A model generated the notes under the pieces. The model was not told the DNA's origin, made no database searches, and was given only the letters and a program-made list of their open reading frames with translations. A program made the position numbers and the translations under genes. Below, one piece after another: positions 17,406-25,855 of a DNA stretch of 64,000 bases (the first letter of the stretch is position 1; the number at the start of each line of letters is the position of its first letter). The stretch lies in NCBI RefSeq assembly GCF_000964545.1, contig NZ_BBVD01000005.1, positions 597,540-661,539 on the forward strand, read 5' to 3'. Source of the stretch: Comamonas thiooxydans. Its GTDB lineage: Bacteria; Pseudomonadota; Gammaproteobacteria; Burkholderiales; Burkholderiaceae_C.

Positions 17406-18292
17406 GACTGAAACACCTTGGGAGTCTGGTAGAGAGAAAAGCCATCAAATGCACGCACTGCGCCGCGTTGCTGCACCTCGGCACTGGCGGCCACCGGCCC
17501 CATGCCCATGCGCACCTGGGGACGGGCGCCATCGACGCGCAGCACCGTGCCGCTGATGAAACTGGCTGCGGGACTGAGCAAAAACACGATGGAGGCGGAA
17601 ACCTCGGCCTCGTTACCAAAGCGCCCCGCCGGCACGGTAGCGGGCATCTTGCGCAACATGGCAGCCGCTTCGGGTGGATAGTGATCCATGCCGCTGGAGG
17701 CGATGTAGCCGGGTGCGATGGCATTCACACGCACGCCATGGGGCGCCCATTCCGCAGCCGCCGTCTCGGTAAGGCTGACCATGCCTGCGCGCGCCGCGCC
17801 GCTGTGCCCCATGCCCGGCATGGAGCCCCACATATCGGCCACCATATTGACGATGGAGCCGCCATGCTCTGCCATGTATTGCACAAAGCATTCGCGCGCC
17901 ATGAGGAAGCCGCCTGTGAGGTTCGTGTCCAGCACGGCCTGCCATCCCTTGGCTCCGATGCTGGCCAGGGGCGCAATGTATTGCCCACCCGCGTTATTGA
18001 CCAGGGCATCGATGCGCCCGTGGCGGGCCAGAACCTCGGCCACCAGCGCTTTGACGGCAGCCTCATCCCGTATATCCGCTCCGTGCCGGCTGACTCTGTC
18101 TGCCGGTACTCCGGCCTGCTGCAACTCGGCTTGGACAGCAACCAGCTTGTCCTGATTACGTCCCACCAGGGCAACTGTGGCGCCCAAGGATGCCAGCTCG
18201 TGCGCAACACAGCGGCCGATGCCCGAGCCGCTACCGGTCACCACAACCACCTGCCCCGCAAACAATGCGGCACGGAATACGGATTGGTACAT
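17402..18292 (-). CDS. SDR family oxidoreductase, AtuB/AtuG-like
   Basis: A 296-residue SDR with TGSGSGIG near residue 20, NNAGG at about 99-103 and VRVNAIAPGYI. The active-site block reads GMGHSGAARAG where Y-x-x-x-K is expected, so the classical Tyr-Lys pair is not evident; the real reaction is uncertain and may be DECR-like (2-enoyl reduction). The C-terminus is about 40 residues longer than in a minimal SDR. The ATG at 18292 shares one base with the TetR stop (TGATG) and has GGAGA upstream. It is the first enzyme gene after the regulator in the long operon. Confidence 0.85.
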   Translation of the reverse strand: MYQSVFRAALFAGQVVVVTGSGSGIGRCVAHELASLGATVALVGRNQDKLVAVQAELQQAGVPADRVSRHGADIRDEAAVKALVAEVLARHGRIDALVNNAGGQYIAPLASIGAKGWQAVLDTNLTGGFLMARECFVQYMAEHGGSIVNMVADMWGSMPGMGHSGAARAGMVSLTETAAAEWAPHGVRVNAIAPGYIASSGMDHYPPEAAAMLRKMPATVPAGRFGNEAEVSASIVFLLSPAASFISGTVLRVDGARPQVRMGMGPVAASAEVQQRGAVRAFDGFSLYQTPKVFQS

Positions 18293-18951
18293 CAACGCTC
18301 TCCAATGAATAAAGCCAGGGCTTGCTCGGTCAACTCATCCAGCGTCAGCCCCCGGCCCTCGGTAAACCATTGAGCCGTCCAGTTCAATGCGCCAAAGATC
18401 AGCAGTCGCGCGATTTCGGGACGGGCCTTGAGCTTTCCCGTGCGGTGCAGCGCCTGCAGTGCAGGCATCCACTGCGCTTCGTAGGCATCCTTTTGTGCGC
18501 TCACCTCCATGCGCTGCGCATCGCTGAGCAGCCGCCATTCGTAAAGCATGACGGGGATGAAGTCGCTCTCGCCGCCGACCATGATTTGCAGATGATTGCG
18601 CACCAGAGCGCTCAGTCGTTCCACGCCGTTGGCACGTGCCCCCAGTGCTTGCAGCGCAGCGTCCTGACTCACCGCAGCCTGAGTCATTCCATCTTGCATC
18701 ACCGCGTGCAGAATGGCTTCCTTGCTCTCAAAAAAATAGAAGATAGACCCCGACTGCATACCTGCAGCGGCGGCGATGTCACGGGTGCTGGTGCCGTGAA
18801 ATCCGCGCTGCCTGAACAGCTGCGCCGCGACCTTCACCAGCTCGCCACGACGCATGCTTTCATTGCGCTCATCGGCCGACTTCGGAGGCCTGCCGCGACC
18901 GCGCTTTTTTACTATGACTGCTTCATGACTTGTTTGCATGAGACGCAGCAT
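18292..18951 (-). CDS. TetR-family regulator with a basic N-terminal arm
   Basis: A 219-residue TetR-type repressor. The helix-turn-helix region is FRQRGFHGTSTRDIAAAAGMQSGS, followed by IFYFFESKEAILHAV. An N-terminal arm KKRGRGRPPK resembles an AT-hook and may add minor-groove contacts. The ATG at 18951 has AAAGG five bases upstream; a TTG eight codons earlier is an alternative. It is coupled to the first catabolic gene by a TGATG overlap, and an inverted repeat lies just upstream of its start, which fits autorepression relieved by an acyl-CoA ligand (inference, as for many acyl-CoA-dehydrogenase-linked TetRs). Confidence 0.88.
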   Translation of the reverse strand: MLRLMQTSHEAVIVKKRGRGRPPKSADERNESMRRGELVKVAAQLFRQRGFHGTSTRDIAAAAGMQSGSIFYFFESKEAILHAVMQDGMTQAAVSQDAALQALGARANGVERLSALVRNHLQIMVGGESDFIPVMLYEWRLLSDAQRMEVSAQKDAYEAQWMPALQALHRTGKLKARPEIARLLIFGALNWTAQWFTEGRGLTLDELTEQALALFIGER

Positions 18952-18961
18952 ATCGGCCTTT

Positions 18962-18997
18962 GTTATTTTTACCAATCATTTGCTTTTTAAAAATAAC
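18962..18997. promoter_or_regulatory. Inverted repeat upstream of the TetR gene (candidate operator)
   Basis: GTTATTTTT at 18962-18970 is the exact reverse complement of AAAAATAAC at 18989-18997, with an 18-bp spacer. It lies 11 bp before the TetR start in the only AT-rich gap ahead of the long operon, where its promoter must lie. Confidence 0.5.
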
Positions 18998-19027
18998 TAG
19001 GGCTTGTACGCAAGGGTTTTCAGGAAA

Positions 19028-20047
19028 TCAGCTCTCGACCCGCCTGGCACGGTAAAGGCCGGGCGAGCTGCCCGTCCAGCCCTTGAAGGCACGCTGAAAC
19101 GCCGCTGCGTCGGCAAACCCCAGGTCTGCCGCCAGCTCCGTAAAACTGACTTTGCTGGTGCCCAGTCGGGAGACCGCGATGTCTCGGCGAAGCTCATCCT
19201 TGATGGCTTGAAAGGAGGTGCCCGCAGCAGCCAGCTTGCGCTGCAGCGTGGGGGCCGACATGTTCAGCTCGGCGGCCGTAGCTTCCAGCCCCGCCCATCG
19301 CGGACGCGACTGCAGCAAATGAGAATGCACGCGGGCATCCACACCTTCTCCGGTACGCGGCGGCATGATGGCCGCCGCCGGCCAGCTGGCCACAAAGGTC
19401 TGCAACGCCTGCTCGTCACGACTGCAAACACGCGCGAGCTTGCGCGCATCGAACCAGAATGCCGAAAACGGCAAACCGAAATGCAAAGGCGCCGGAAAGG
19501 TATCGCCATAGTCGTTGGCGTAATCAGGCTGCCCGAAGGCAAAGTCAAAGTGCTGCACCTTGAGCGTACCGCCCATCAGCCAGGCAGTAAGCCGCCACAG
19601 CACGCGCAGGGAAAACTCATAGAGGAAATTGGGCAAGGGCTCATCGCCCACAGGGCGCAGCACAATGCCCGCCAGCGCTCCATCACGCACCAGTTGCACA
19701 TCCACCTGATCCTGCAGCAGCACATGGGCCTGGCACATGCGTTGCAACGCAGTCTCCATCCCGTGCCCTGAAAGGGCCTGACGCGCAATCAGCTCCAGAC
19801 TGCCACGCTTGAGCGGTCTGGAGAACTGGCACATGGCCTCATCCCCCAGCATCTCCACCACTCGCCACATCAGCGCCACATACTGGTCTGCCGTGACTCT
19901 GGCGCCGTCCTGCGCCAGCAGCAAAGGGGCTATGCCGGCACGCAGCAGCAGCTCCTCGCAGTCATGCCCGTGTCTTCTTACCCCGGCAGCAATACCCCGC
20001 ACCAGCGCCATGGAGATCGTGAAAGGAACGATGGAAGCAGCAGCCAT
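19028..20047 (-). CDS. AraC-family regulator (Arabinose_bd-type sensor)
   Basis: A 339-residue AraC-type activator of the OruR/FadR-like kind: an N-terminal sensing region (MALVRGIAAGVRRHGHDCEELL... DFAFGQPDYANDYGDTF) and a C-terminal double helix-turn-helix with SAPTLQRKLAAAGTSFQAIKDELR, AADLGFADAAAFQRAFKGWTG and SPGLYR. The ATG at 20047 has AAGGTG 8 nt upstream; a longer frame would run through the promoter of the divergent thiolase operon. Divergence from that operon suggests it controls it, possibly in response to an acyl-CoA or steroid/terpenoid-like ligand. Confidence 0.9.
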   Translation of the reverse strand: MAAASIVPFTISMALVRGIAAGVRRHGHDCEELLLRAGIAPLLLAQDGARVTADQYVALMWRVVEMLGDEAMCQFSRPLKRGSLELIARQALSGHGMETALQRMCQAHVLLQDQVDVQLVRDGALAGIVLRPVGDEPLPNFLYEFSLRVLWRLTAWLMGGTLKVQHFDFAFGQPDYANDYGDTFPAPLHFGLPFSAFWFDARKLARVCSRDEQALQTFVASWPAAAIMPPRTGEGVDARVHSHLLQSRPRWAGLEATAAELNMSAPTLQRKLAAAGTSFQAIKDELRRDIAVSRLGTSKVSFTELAADLGFADAAAFQRAFKGWTGSSPGLYRARRVES

Positions 20048-20172
20048 GAACAGATCACCTTGAGGTCTTTTGACATACGAAAGATGCGCTCGGCAATGGG
20101 TTTGCGCATCGGTAATTCCTACGATGGATCTCATTGCCCAGCACCTGTTTGCCACTTTCCCAAGGAGCCCCC
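20048..20172. promoter_or_regulatory. Divergent promoter region, AraC gene / thiolase operon
   Basis: A 125-bp gap. TTGACA at 20070-20075 is a possible rightward -35 box. GATGCGC at 20083-20089 and GCGCATC at 20104-20110 form a perfect 7-bp inverted pair around 14 bp, a candidate binding site. AAGGAG precedes the thiolase ATG. Confidence 0.45.
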
Positions 20173-21357
20173 ATGAGTCGCGATGTGTATGTTGCCGGCG
20201 TAGGCATGATTCCATTTGCCAAGCCCGGAAAGAGTGATCCCTACTTCCAGATGGGCTCCAGCGCCACGTCCCTGGCGCTGGCAGATGCAGGCCTCGCGTA
20301 TGACGCAGTGCAGCAAGCCTATGTGGGCTATGTCTACGGTGACTCCACCGCCGGTCAGAGAGCGCTGTATGAGGTGGGCATGTCCGGCATTCCCATCATC
20401 AATGTCAACAACAACTGCTCCACCGGCTCCACCGCACTGTTCCTGGCACGTCAAGCCGTGGCCAGCGGCGCTGCCGACTGTGTGCTGGCTCTGGGGTTCG
20501 AGCAGATGACCCCTGGCGCACTGGGCTCGGTCTTTAGCGACCGGCCCAGCCCCTTTGACCGATTCGAAGCGGAAACCGATGCCCTGGTCGGCGACAACGG
20601 CGTTCCGCTGGCCCTGCGCTACTTCGGCGGAGCAGGCAAGGCACATATGGACCAGTACGGCACGCAGCTTTCCACCTTTGCCAAGATCCGTGCCAAGGCC
20701 AGCCGCCATGCAGCGCGCAATCCCCTGGCCCTGTTCCGCACCGAGGTGTCAGAGGAGGAGGTCATGGCCTCTCCCGTGATGTGGCCGGGCGTCATGACCC
20801 GACTCATGGCCTGCCCACCTACCTGCGGCGCGGCGGCGGCCCTGCTGGTGTCCGAAGCCTATGCGCTCAAGCATGGCCTGGACCACAGCGTGCGCATCCG
20901 CGCCCAATCCATGACCACGGACAGCCCCAAGACCTTCGAGGCCCATGATATGCGCGAAGTGGTGGGCTTCAGCATGGCTCAGGACGCTGCCCGTCAGGTC
21001 TATGAACAGGCCGGCATCAGCCCCCAGGACGTTGATGTAGTGGAGCTGCACGACTGCTTTGCACAAAACGAATTGCTGACCTACGAGGCTCTGGGCCTGT
21101 GCCCTGTGGGCGGTGCGGAAAAATTTGTCTGCGACGGCGACAACACCTACGGCGGCAAGTTTGTGACCAATCCATCGGGCGGTCTGCTATCCAAGGGACA
21201 CCCGCTGGGCGCCACCGGTCTTGCCCAGTGCACAGAATTGGTACAACAGCTGCGCGGCCGGGCCGATCAGCGCCAGGTTGCCAATGCCCGCCTGGCGCTG
21301 CAGCACAACCTCGGCCTCGGTGGCGCCTGTGTGGTCACCCTCTACGAGCGCGTCTGA
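20173..21357 (+). CDS. SCPx-type thiolase (lipid-transfer protein/thiolase family)
   Basis: A 394-residue thiolase of the sterol-carrier-protein-X type. NNNCSTGST holds the nucleophile Cys82; VVELHDCFAQNE and GGLLSKGHPLGATG hold the conserved HDCF and GHPxGATG blocks. Enzymes of this type cleave branched or bulky beta-ketoacyl-CoAs, for example in sterol side-chain or methyl-branched acid breakdown, better than ordinary FadA thiolases do. It opens a seven-gene rightward operon. AAGGAG five bases before the ATG at 20173 fixes the start. Confidence 0.92.
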   Translation: MSRDVYVAGVGMIPFAKPGKSDPYFQMGSSATSLALADAGLAYDAVQQAYVGYVYGDSTAGQRALYEVGMSGIPIINVNNNCSTGSTALFLARQAVASGAADCVLALGFEQMTPGALGSVFSDRPSPFDRFEAETDALVGDNGVPLALRYFGGAGKAHMDQYGTQLSTFAKIRAKASRHAARNPLALFRTEVSEEEVMASPVMWPGVMTRLMACPPTCGAAAALLVSEAYALKHGLDHSVRIRAQSMTTDSPKTFEAHDMREVVGFSMAQDAARQVYEQAGISPQDVDVVELHDCFAQNELLTYEALGLCPVGGAEKFVCDGDNTYGGKFVTNPSGGLLSKGHPLGATGLAQCTELVQQLRGRADQRQVANARLALQHNLGLGGACVVTLYERV

Positions 21358-21368
21358 AGGAGCGGCCA

Positions 21369-21809
21369 ATGATTGACACCCAATGGATAGGGCATGACCT
21401 GCCCCCTTCTGAGCTCAGCCTGGACCGCAGCCGCCTGCGCTTCTTTGCCAAGGCCATCGGTGAAAACAACGCCGTCTATACCGACCTGGAGGCCGCCCGC
21501 GCAGCGGGCTACCCGGACCTGCCCGTGCCCCCCACCTTTTTGTTTGCGGCGGAGATGGACAGCGGCGCGTCCGACCTGCTCCTGCAAACCCTGAACATCC
21601 CGATCGCCAAGATCCTGCATGGCGAGCAGAGCTTTTGCTATCACCGGAGCGCCTGCGCCGGAGACCGCATCACGGTGCAGTCCAGGATCGATGACATCTA
21701 CAGCAAGAAGAACGGCGCACTGGAATTTGTCGTGAAGTCATCGCGCGCCATCAATCAGAACAACGAGCTGGTGGCCGAGATGCGCTCCGTCATCGTGGTT
21801 CGCAACTAG
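21369..21809 (+). CDS. MaoC-like dehydratase N-terminal domain protein (FAS1_DH type)
   Basis: A 146-residue hot-dog protein resembling the N-terminal half of two-domain MaoC hydratases (FAS1-like dehydratase domain): FAKAIGENNAVYTD near the start, then DLPVPPTFLF and LHGEQSFCYHR. It lacks the catalytic Asp/His hydratase motif, which is carried by the next gene product. AAGGAG precedes the ATG at 21369. Paired half-size genes of this kind form heteromeric enoyl-CoA hydratases for bulky substrates in actinobacterial steroid degradation; here the pair is inferred to act the same way. Confidence 0.85.
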   Translation: MIDTQWIGHDLPPSELSLDRSRLRFFAKAIGENNAVYTDLEAARAAGYPDLPVPPTFLFAAEMDSGASDLLLQTLNIPIAKILHGEQSFCYHRSACAGDRITVQSRIDDIYSKKNGALEFVVKSSRAINQNNELVAEMRSVIVVRN

Positions 21810-21821
21810 AAAGGACCGGCA

Positions 21822-22235
21822 ATGAACATCCCTCGCTACGACAAGGTCCAGGTTGGAGATGCACTGCCGACCCTCGACCTGCCCCCGATCAGCCGCACCA
21901 CGCTGGCCCTGTTTGCCGGAGCCTCGGGCGACCACAACCCGATTCATATCGACACCGACTTCGCGCGCAAGGCCGGCATGCCTGATGTGTTTGCCCACGG
22001 CATGCTGGGCATGGCCTGGCTGGGGCGACTGCTGACCAACTGGGCGCCGCAATCCAGGCTGCACCGTTTCGACGTACGCTTTCAGGGCATTACCCATCTG
22101 GCCAATGCGATCTCGTGCACGGGCCGCGTTATGGAAAAACGAGATGCGGACCGCAGCGTCCGGGTCGAGGTGCAAAGCAGCAACCAGCATGGCCAGACCA
22201 AGATCGCGGGCGATGCCTGGATCAGCCTGCCCTGA
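21822..22235 (+). CDS. MaoC-family (R)-specific enoyl-CoA hydratase
   Basis: A 137-residue hot-dog hydratase with the hydratase-2 motif AGASGDHNPIHID (catalytic Asp and His) and PDVFAHGMLGMA. It starts 12 nt after the preceding MaoC-like gene, with AAAGGA upstream. It probably supplies the active site of a two-subunit enoyl-CoA hydratase together with that partner, adding water to an unsaturated acyl-CoA of the pathway. Confidence 0.9.
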   Translation: MNIPRYDKVQVGDALPTLDLPPISRTTLALFAGASGDHNPIHIDTDFARKAGMPDVFAHGMLGMAWLGRLLTNWAPQSRLHRFDVRFQGITHLANAISCTGRVMEKRDADRSVRVEVQSSNQHGQTKIAGDAWISLP

Positions 22236-22265
22236 GAACGTATTGATTCGCCCAAGGAGACAGCA

Positions 22266-23096
22266 ATGACAAGAAAACTCGACGGCAAGGTAGCCCTGGT
22301 TTCAGGATCGGGCCGCGGCATAGGCCGCAGCATCGCCCTCAAGCTGGCCAGCGAAGGCGCACGCCTGGTCATCAACGACCTCGATGCCGAACCCGCCAAT
22401 GAAACCCTGGCCCTGATACGCGAGATGGGCGGCGAGGCCGTTGCCTGCGTGGGCAATGTCACCCACACCGACTTTGCCGAGCGCTTTGTCGGCGCCGCCG
22501 TCCAGCAGTACCAGGGATTGGACATCATCGTCAACAACGCCGGCTACACCTGGGACAACGTCATCCAGAAGATGAGCGACGAGCAGTGGTACGCCATTCT
22601 CGACTGCCATCTGACCGCCCCGTTTCGCATACTGCGTGCGGCTCAGCCCGTCATCAAGGCCTTGTCCAAGGCCGAGCTGGAAGCTGGCCAGCGCGTCATG
22701 CGCAAGGTGGTCAATATCTCCTCGGTGGCGGGCCTGTTCGGCAATGCGGGCCAGACCAACTACTCCGTGGCCAAGGCCGGAATCACGGGCATGACCATGA
22801 CGCTGGCCAAAGAGTGGGGACGCATGAACGTCAATGTGAACTGCGTGGCATTCGGACTCATCAAGACCAGGCTGACCAACTCCGCCGCCAATGGCGAGAC
22901 GGCCCACATCGAAGGCCGCGACATCAAGGTAGGCGTGAACCCCGGCCTGATGGCAGCCATGGAACAGACGATTCCCCTGGGTCGCGCTGGCACGCCCGAC
23001 GAAGCGGCGGGTGCGGTCTACCTCTTTTGCCAACCTGAGTCGAACTACATCAGCGGCCAGACCTTGATGTGTACCGGCGGCCTGACCGGGGTCTGA
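22266..23096 (+). CDS. SDR family oxidoreductase, FabG / 3-hydroxyacyl-CoA dehydrogenase-like
   Basis: A 276-residue SDR: SGSGRGIG near residue 14, NNAGYTWDN, ISSVAGLFGNAGQ, catalytic YSVAK, and GLIKT. The motif INDLD after beta-2 suggests NAD+. The C-terminal half carries an insert (about 205-235, HIEGRDIKVGVNPGLM) seen in SDRs that act as multifunctional-enzyme-type 3-hydroxyacyl-CoA dehydrogenases. Following the hydratase pair, it probably oxidises the 3-hydroxyacyl-CoA to the 3-keto ester that the thiolase cleaves. AAGGAG precedes the ATG. Confidence 0.9.
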   Translation: MTRKLDGKVALVSGSGRGIGRSIALKLASEGARLVINDLDAEPANETLALIREMGGEAVACVGNVTHTDFAERFVGAAVQQYQGLDIIVNNAGYTWDNVIQKMSDEQWYAILDCHLTAPFRILRAAQPVIKALSKAELEAGQRVMRKVVNISSVAGLFGNAGQTNYSVAKAGITGMTMTLAKEWGRMNVNVNCVAFGLIKTRLTNSAANGETAHIEGRDIKVGVNPGLMAAMEQTIPLGRAGTPDEAAGAVYLFCQPESNYISGQTLMCTGGLTGV

Positions 23097-23098
23097 AC

Positions 23099-24256
23099 AT
23101 GCTGCTGCCCAAACCCTTTCAACATGCCTGGATGAATGCAGATATCGATGCTTTCAGAGAGCAGGTGCGCCGCTACATAGTGCGCGAACTGACACCCCAT
23201 GTACCCGCCTGGCGCGCTCAGGGCTATGTGCCGCGCGAGATCTGGAGCGGCTTTGGCGCGCATGGCTTTCTGCTGCCCGAGATGGACGAGCAATGGGGCG
23301 GCGGTGGCGGCAATCTGGCCTACCAGTTGGTGGTTCAGGAAGAGCTGACCAAGGCCGAAGTACATGCCATCACCAGCGTGCACACCATCGCCTCGCACTA
23401 CCTGCTGGCCTATGGAACTGAAGAACAAAAGCAGCGCTGGTTGCCCAGGCTTTGCAGCGGCGAATTGCTGGCCGGCATTGCCATGACCGAACCCAGCGTG
23501 GGCTCCGACCTCAAGGCCATGCGCACACGGGCCCAGCGCGATGGCGAGCACTACGTTATCAATGGCTCCAAGACCTTCATCACCAATGGCTACACGGCCA
23601 ATTTGCTGGTGGTGGCCGTGCGCACCGGAGATGCCGGAAGCGGCGGCGTATCGCTGGTAGTGCTGGAGACGGAAAACCTGCCCGGCTTTCGCGTGGGTCG
23701 CAGGCTAGGCAAGATCGGCCAGCATATTTCGGACACCGCCGAGCTGTTCTTTGAAGACCTGCGCATACCCGCCAGCCACCTGCTGGGAGGCACCGAGGGG
23801 CAAGGCTTCAAGCAGCTGATGAGCCAATTGCCCTATGAACGCATGCTACTGGGGGTCAGCGCCGCTGCAGCCATCGAGATGGCTGTTGCACTGACCGTGG
23901 ACTACACCCAGCAACGCAAGGCATTCGGCCAGACGATTGCAGATTTCCAGAACACGCGCTTCAAGCTGGCCGAATGCGCCACCACGGCCCATGTGGTGCG
24001 CAGCTTTGTCAACGACTGCATACAGCGCCTGCTCGACGGCACTCTGGATAACGAGGCCGCCTATATGGCCAAGTGGTGGTGCAGCGAGCAGCAGTGCAAG
24101 GTGATGGATGAATGCCTGCAGCTGTTCGGCGGCTACGGGTATATGGAGGAATATCCCATCGCGCGGCTGTACACCGATGCCCGGATCCAGAAGATCTACG
24201 GAGGCGCTAACGAGATCATGAAGGACCTGATCGCCAGACGCCTTTTCGCCCAATAG
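23099..24256 (+). CDS. Acyl-CoA dehydrogenase
   Basis: A 385-residue acyl-CoA dehydrogenase: MTEPSVGSDLKAM, INGSKTFITNG, QQRKAFGQTI, ECLQLFGGYGYM, ARIQKIYGGANEI. The start at 23099 lies two bases after the SDR stop; no strong ribosome site is seen, so translation may be coupled, and an ATG eleven codons later is an alternative. It supplies the alpha,beta-desaturation step of the rightward operon. Confidence 0.92.
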   Translation: MLLPKPFQHAWMNADIDAFREQVRRYIVRELTPHVPAWRAQGYVPREIWSGFGAHGFLLPEMDEQWGGGGGNLAYQLVVQEELTKAEVHAITSVHTIASHYLLAYGTEEQKQRWLPRLCSGELLAGIAMTEPSVGSDLKAMRTRAQRDGEHYVINGSKTFITNGYTANLLVVAVRTGDAGSGGVSLVVLETENLPGFRVGRRLGKIGQHISDTAELFFEDLRIPASHLLGGTEGQGFKQLMSQLPYERMLLGVSAAAAIEMAVALTVDYTQQRKAFGQTIADFQNTRFKLAECATTAHVVRSFVNDCIQRLLDGTLDNEAAYMAKWWCSEQQCKVMDECLQLFGGYGYMEEYPIARLYTDARIQKIYGGANEIMKDLIARRLFAQ

Positions 24257-24298
24257 CTCTCGCATTGATCGCTTTCTCTGTTTCAAGAAAGGCCAGTC

Positions 24299-25855
24299 AT
24301 GTATCTCACGCAAAGCTTGCGTCGCGCCGTGCAGCAGACGCCTCATGCCACAGCCAGCATCTACAACGGTCGCAAACGCAGTTTTGCGCAGCTAGGGGAG
24401 CGAGTCGCCCGCTTCGCCGGTGCGCTGCAAGCGCTGGGCACCCAGGCCGGGGACCGGGTCGGGATTCTGAGCCTCAACTCAGACTGGTATCTGGAGTACT
24501 ACATGGCCTGCTACTGGGCAGGCGTGGCCGTCAATCCCATCAATATCCGCTGGAGCGCCAACGAGATCGCCTACTCCCTCGATGATTGCGACACCCGCAT
24601 TCTGCTGGTGGATGACAGTTTTGCGCCTTTGACACCGGAACTCCTCAAGCTATCCCGCTCTCTGCAAACGCTGATCCACCTGGGCGATGGTCCTGCCCCG
24701 CAGAACATGCTCTCCTATGAAGCGCTGGTGGCAGACAGCAGCCCGGTTGAAGACGCCATGCGCAACGGCGACGATCTGGCCGGCGTCTTCTATACCGGTG
24801 GCACCACGGGCTCCCCCAAGGGGGTCATGCTCTGCCATCGCAATCTCTATACCAATGCCATCTCGAGCGTGTCGTCACAGATCGTGCGCGCAGGCAGCAT
24901 TGGCCTGCACGCAGCCCCCATGTTCCATCTGGCTGACGGTGCGTTCATGAATGCCCTGTTCGCCGCAGGCGGCTGCCATGTCATGGTGCCGCGCTTCGAT
25001 CCTCTCGCGGTACTGCAGGCCATCGCCAGCACCGGCGTGACCGATACGCTGCTGGTGCCCACCATGATTCAAATGCTGGTGGACCACCCCGATCTGCACA
25101 AATATGATCTGAAGTCGCTGCGTCAGATGGCTTATGGAGCCTCACCCATCTCCGAGGGCCTGCTGGACCGGGCCATGCGGACCATCCCCGACGTGGATTT
25201 TGTGCAGGCCTATGGCATGACGGAGGTATCCCCCATCGCCACCATTCTTTCCCCCGAGATGCACCGCGAACCAGGCCGGGCCAAGGGCCGCCACCGCAGC
25301 GCCGGACGCGCCACGGCCTGCACCGAGGTGCGCATCGTCGATCCCGAAGGGCGAGAGGTGCCGCGTGGCGAGGTCGGTGAGATTGCGGTTCGGGGCCCCG
25401 GAGTGATGCTGGGCTACTGGAACAAGCCTGCCGAAACCGAAGCCGCCATCCGTGATGGCTGGATGCATACGGGCGATGGCGGCCGCATGGATGACGAAGG
25501 CTACGTCTTTGTCGTGGACCGCATCAAGGACATGATCATTACCGGTGGCGAGAACGTCTACAGCATTGAGGTGGAGAGCGTTATTGCCACCCATCCTGCC
25601 GTGGCCTCGTGCGCCGTCATAGGCATTCCCCATGAACATTGGGGCGAGCAGGTCCATGTCTTCATCGTGCTTAAGCCCGGACAGAGCCTGGAAGCCCAGG
25701 AGCTGATCCATTTCTGCAAGGAGCGCATCGCCGGCTACAAATGTCCCCGTGATGTTTCCTTTGTCGAGGCCATGCCGCTATCCGGTGCAGGCAAGATCCT
25801 CAAGACCAGCTTGCGGGCCCCGTTCTGGGCCCATCATGAAAGAAAGGCCACCTGA
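24299..25855 (+). CDS. AMP-dependent acyl-CoA synthetase (FadD-like)
   Basis: A 518-residue acyl-CoA ligase with FYTGGTTGSPKGVMLCHRNL, YGMTEVSP, MHTGDGG and GAGKILKTSLR. AAAGG precedes the ATG at 24299. It starts 42 nt after the dehydrogenase gene and ends in a one-base overlap with the hydratase gene (TGATG). It would activate the acid substrate of this operon to its CoA ester. Confidence 0.93.
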   Translation: MYLTQSLRRAVQQTPHATASIYNGRKRSFAQLGERVARFAGALQALGTQAGDRVGILSLNSDWYLEYYMACYWAGVAVNPINIRWSANEIAYSLDDCDTRILLVDDSFAPLTPELLKLSRSLQTLIHLGDGPAPQNMLSYEALVADSSPVEDAMRNGDDLAGVFYTGGTTGSPKGVMLCHRNLYTNAISSVSSQIVRAGSIGLHAAPMFHLADGAFMNALFAAGGCHVMVPRFDPLAVLQAIASTGVTDTLLVPTMIQMLVDHPDLHKYDLKSLRQMAYGASPISEGLLDRAMRTIPDVDFVQAYGMTEVSPIATILSPEMHREPGRAKGRHRSAGRATACTEVRIVDPEGREVPRGEVGEIAVRGPGVMLGYWNKPAETEAAIRDGWMHTGDGGRMDDEGYVFVVDRIKDMIITGGENVYSIEVESVIATHPAVASCAVIGIPHEHWGEQVHVFIVLKPGQSLEAQELIHFCKERIAGYKCPRDVSFVEAMPLSGAGKILKTSLRAPFWAHHERKAT

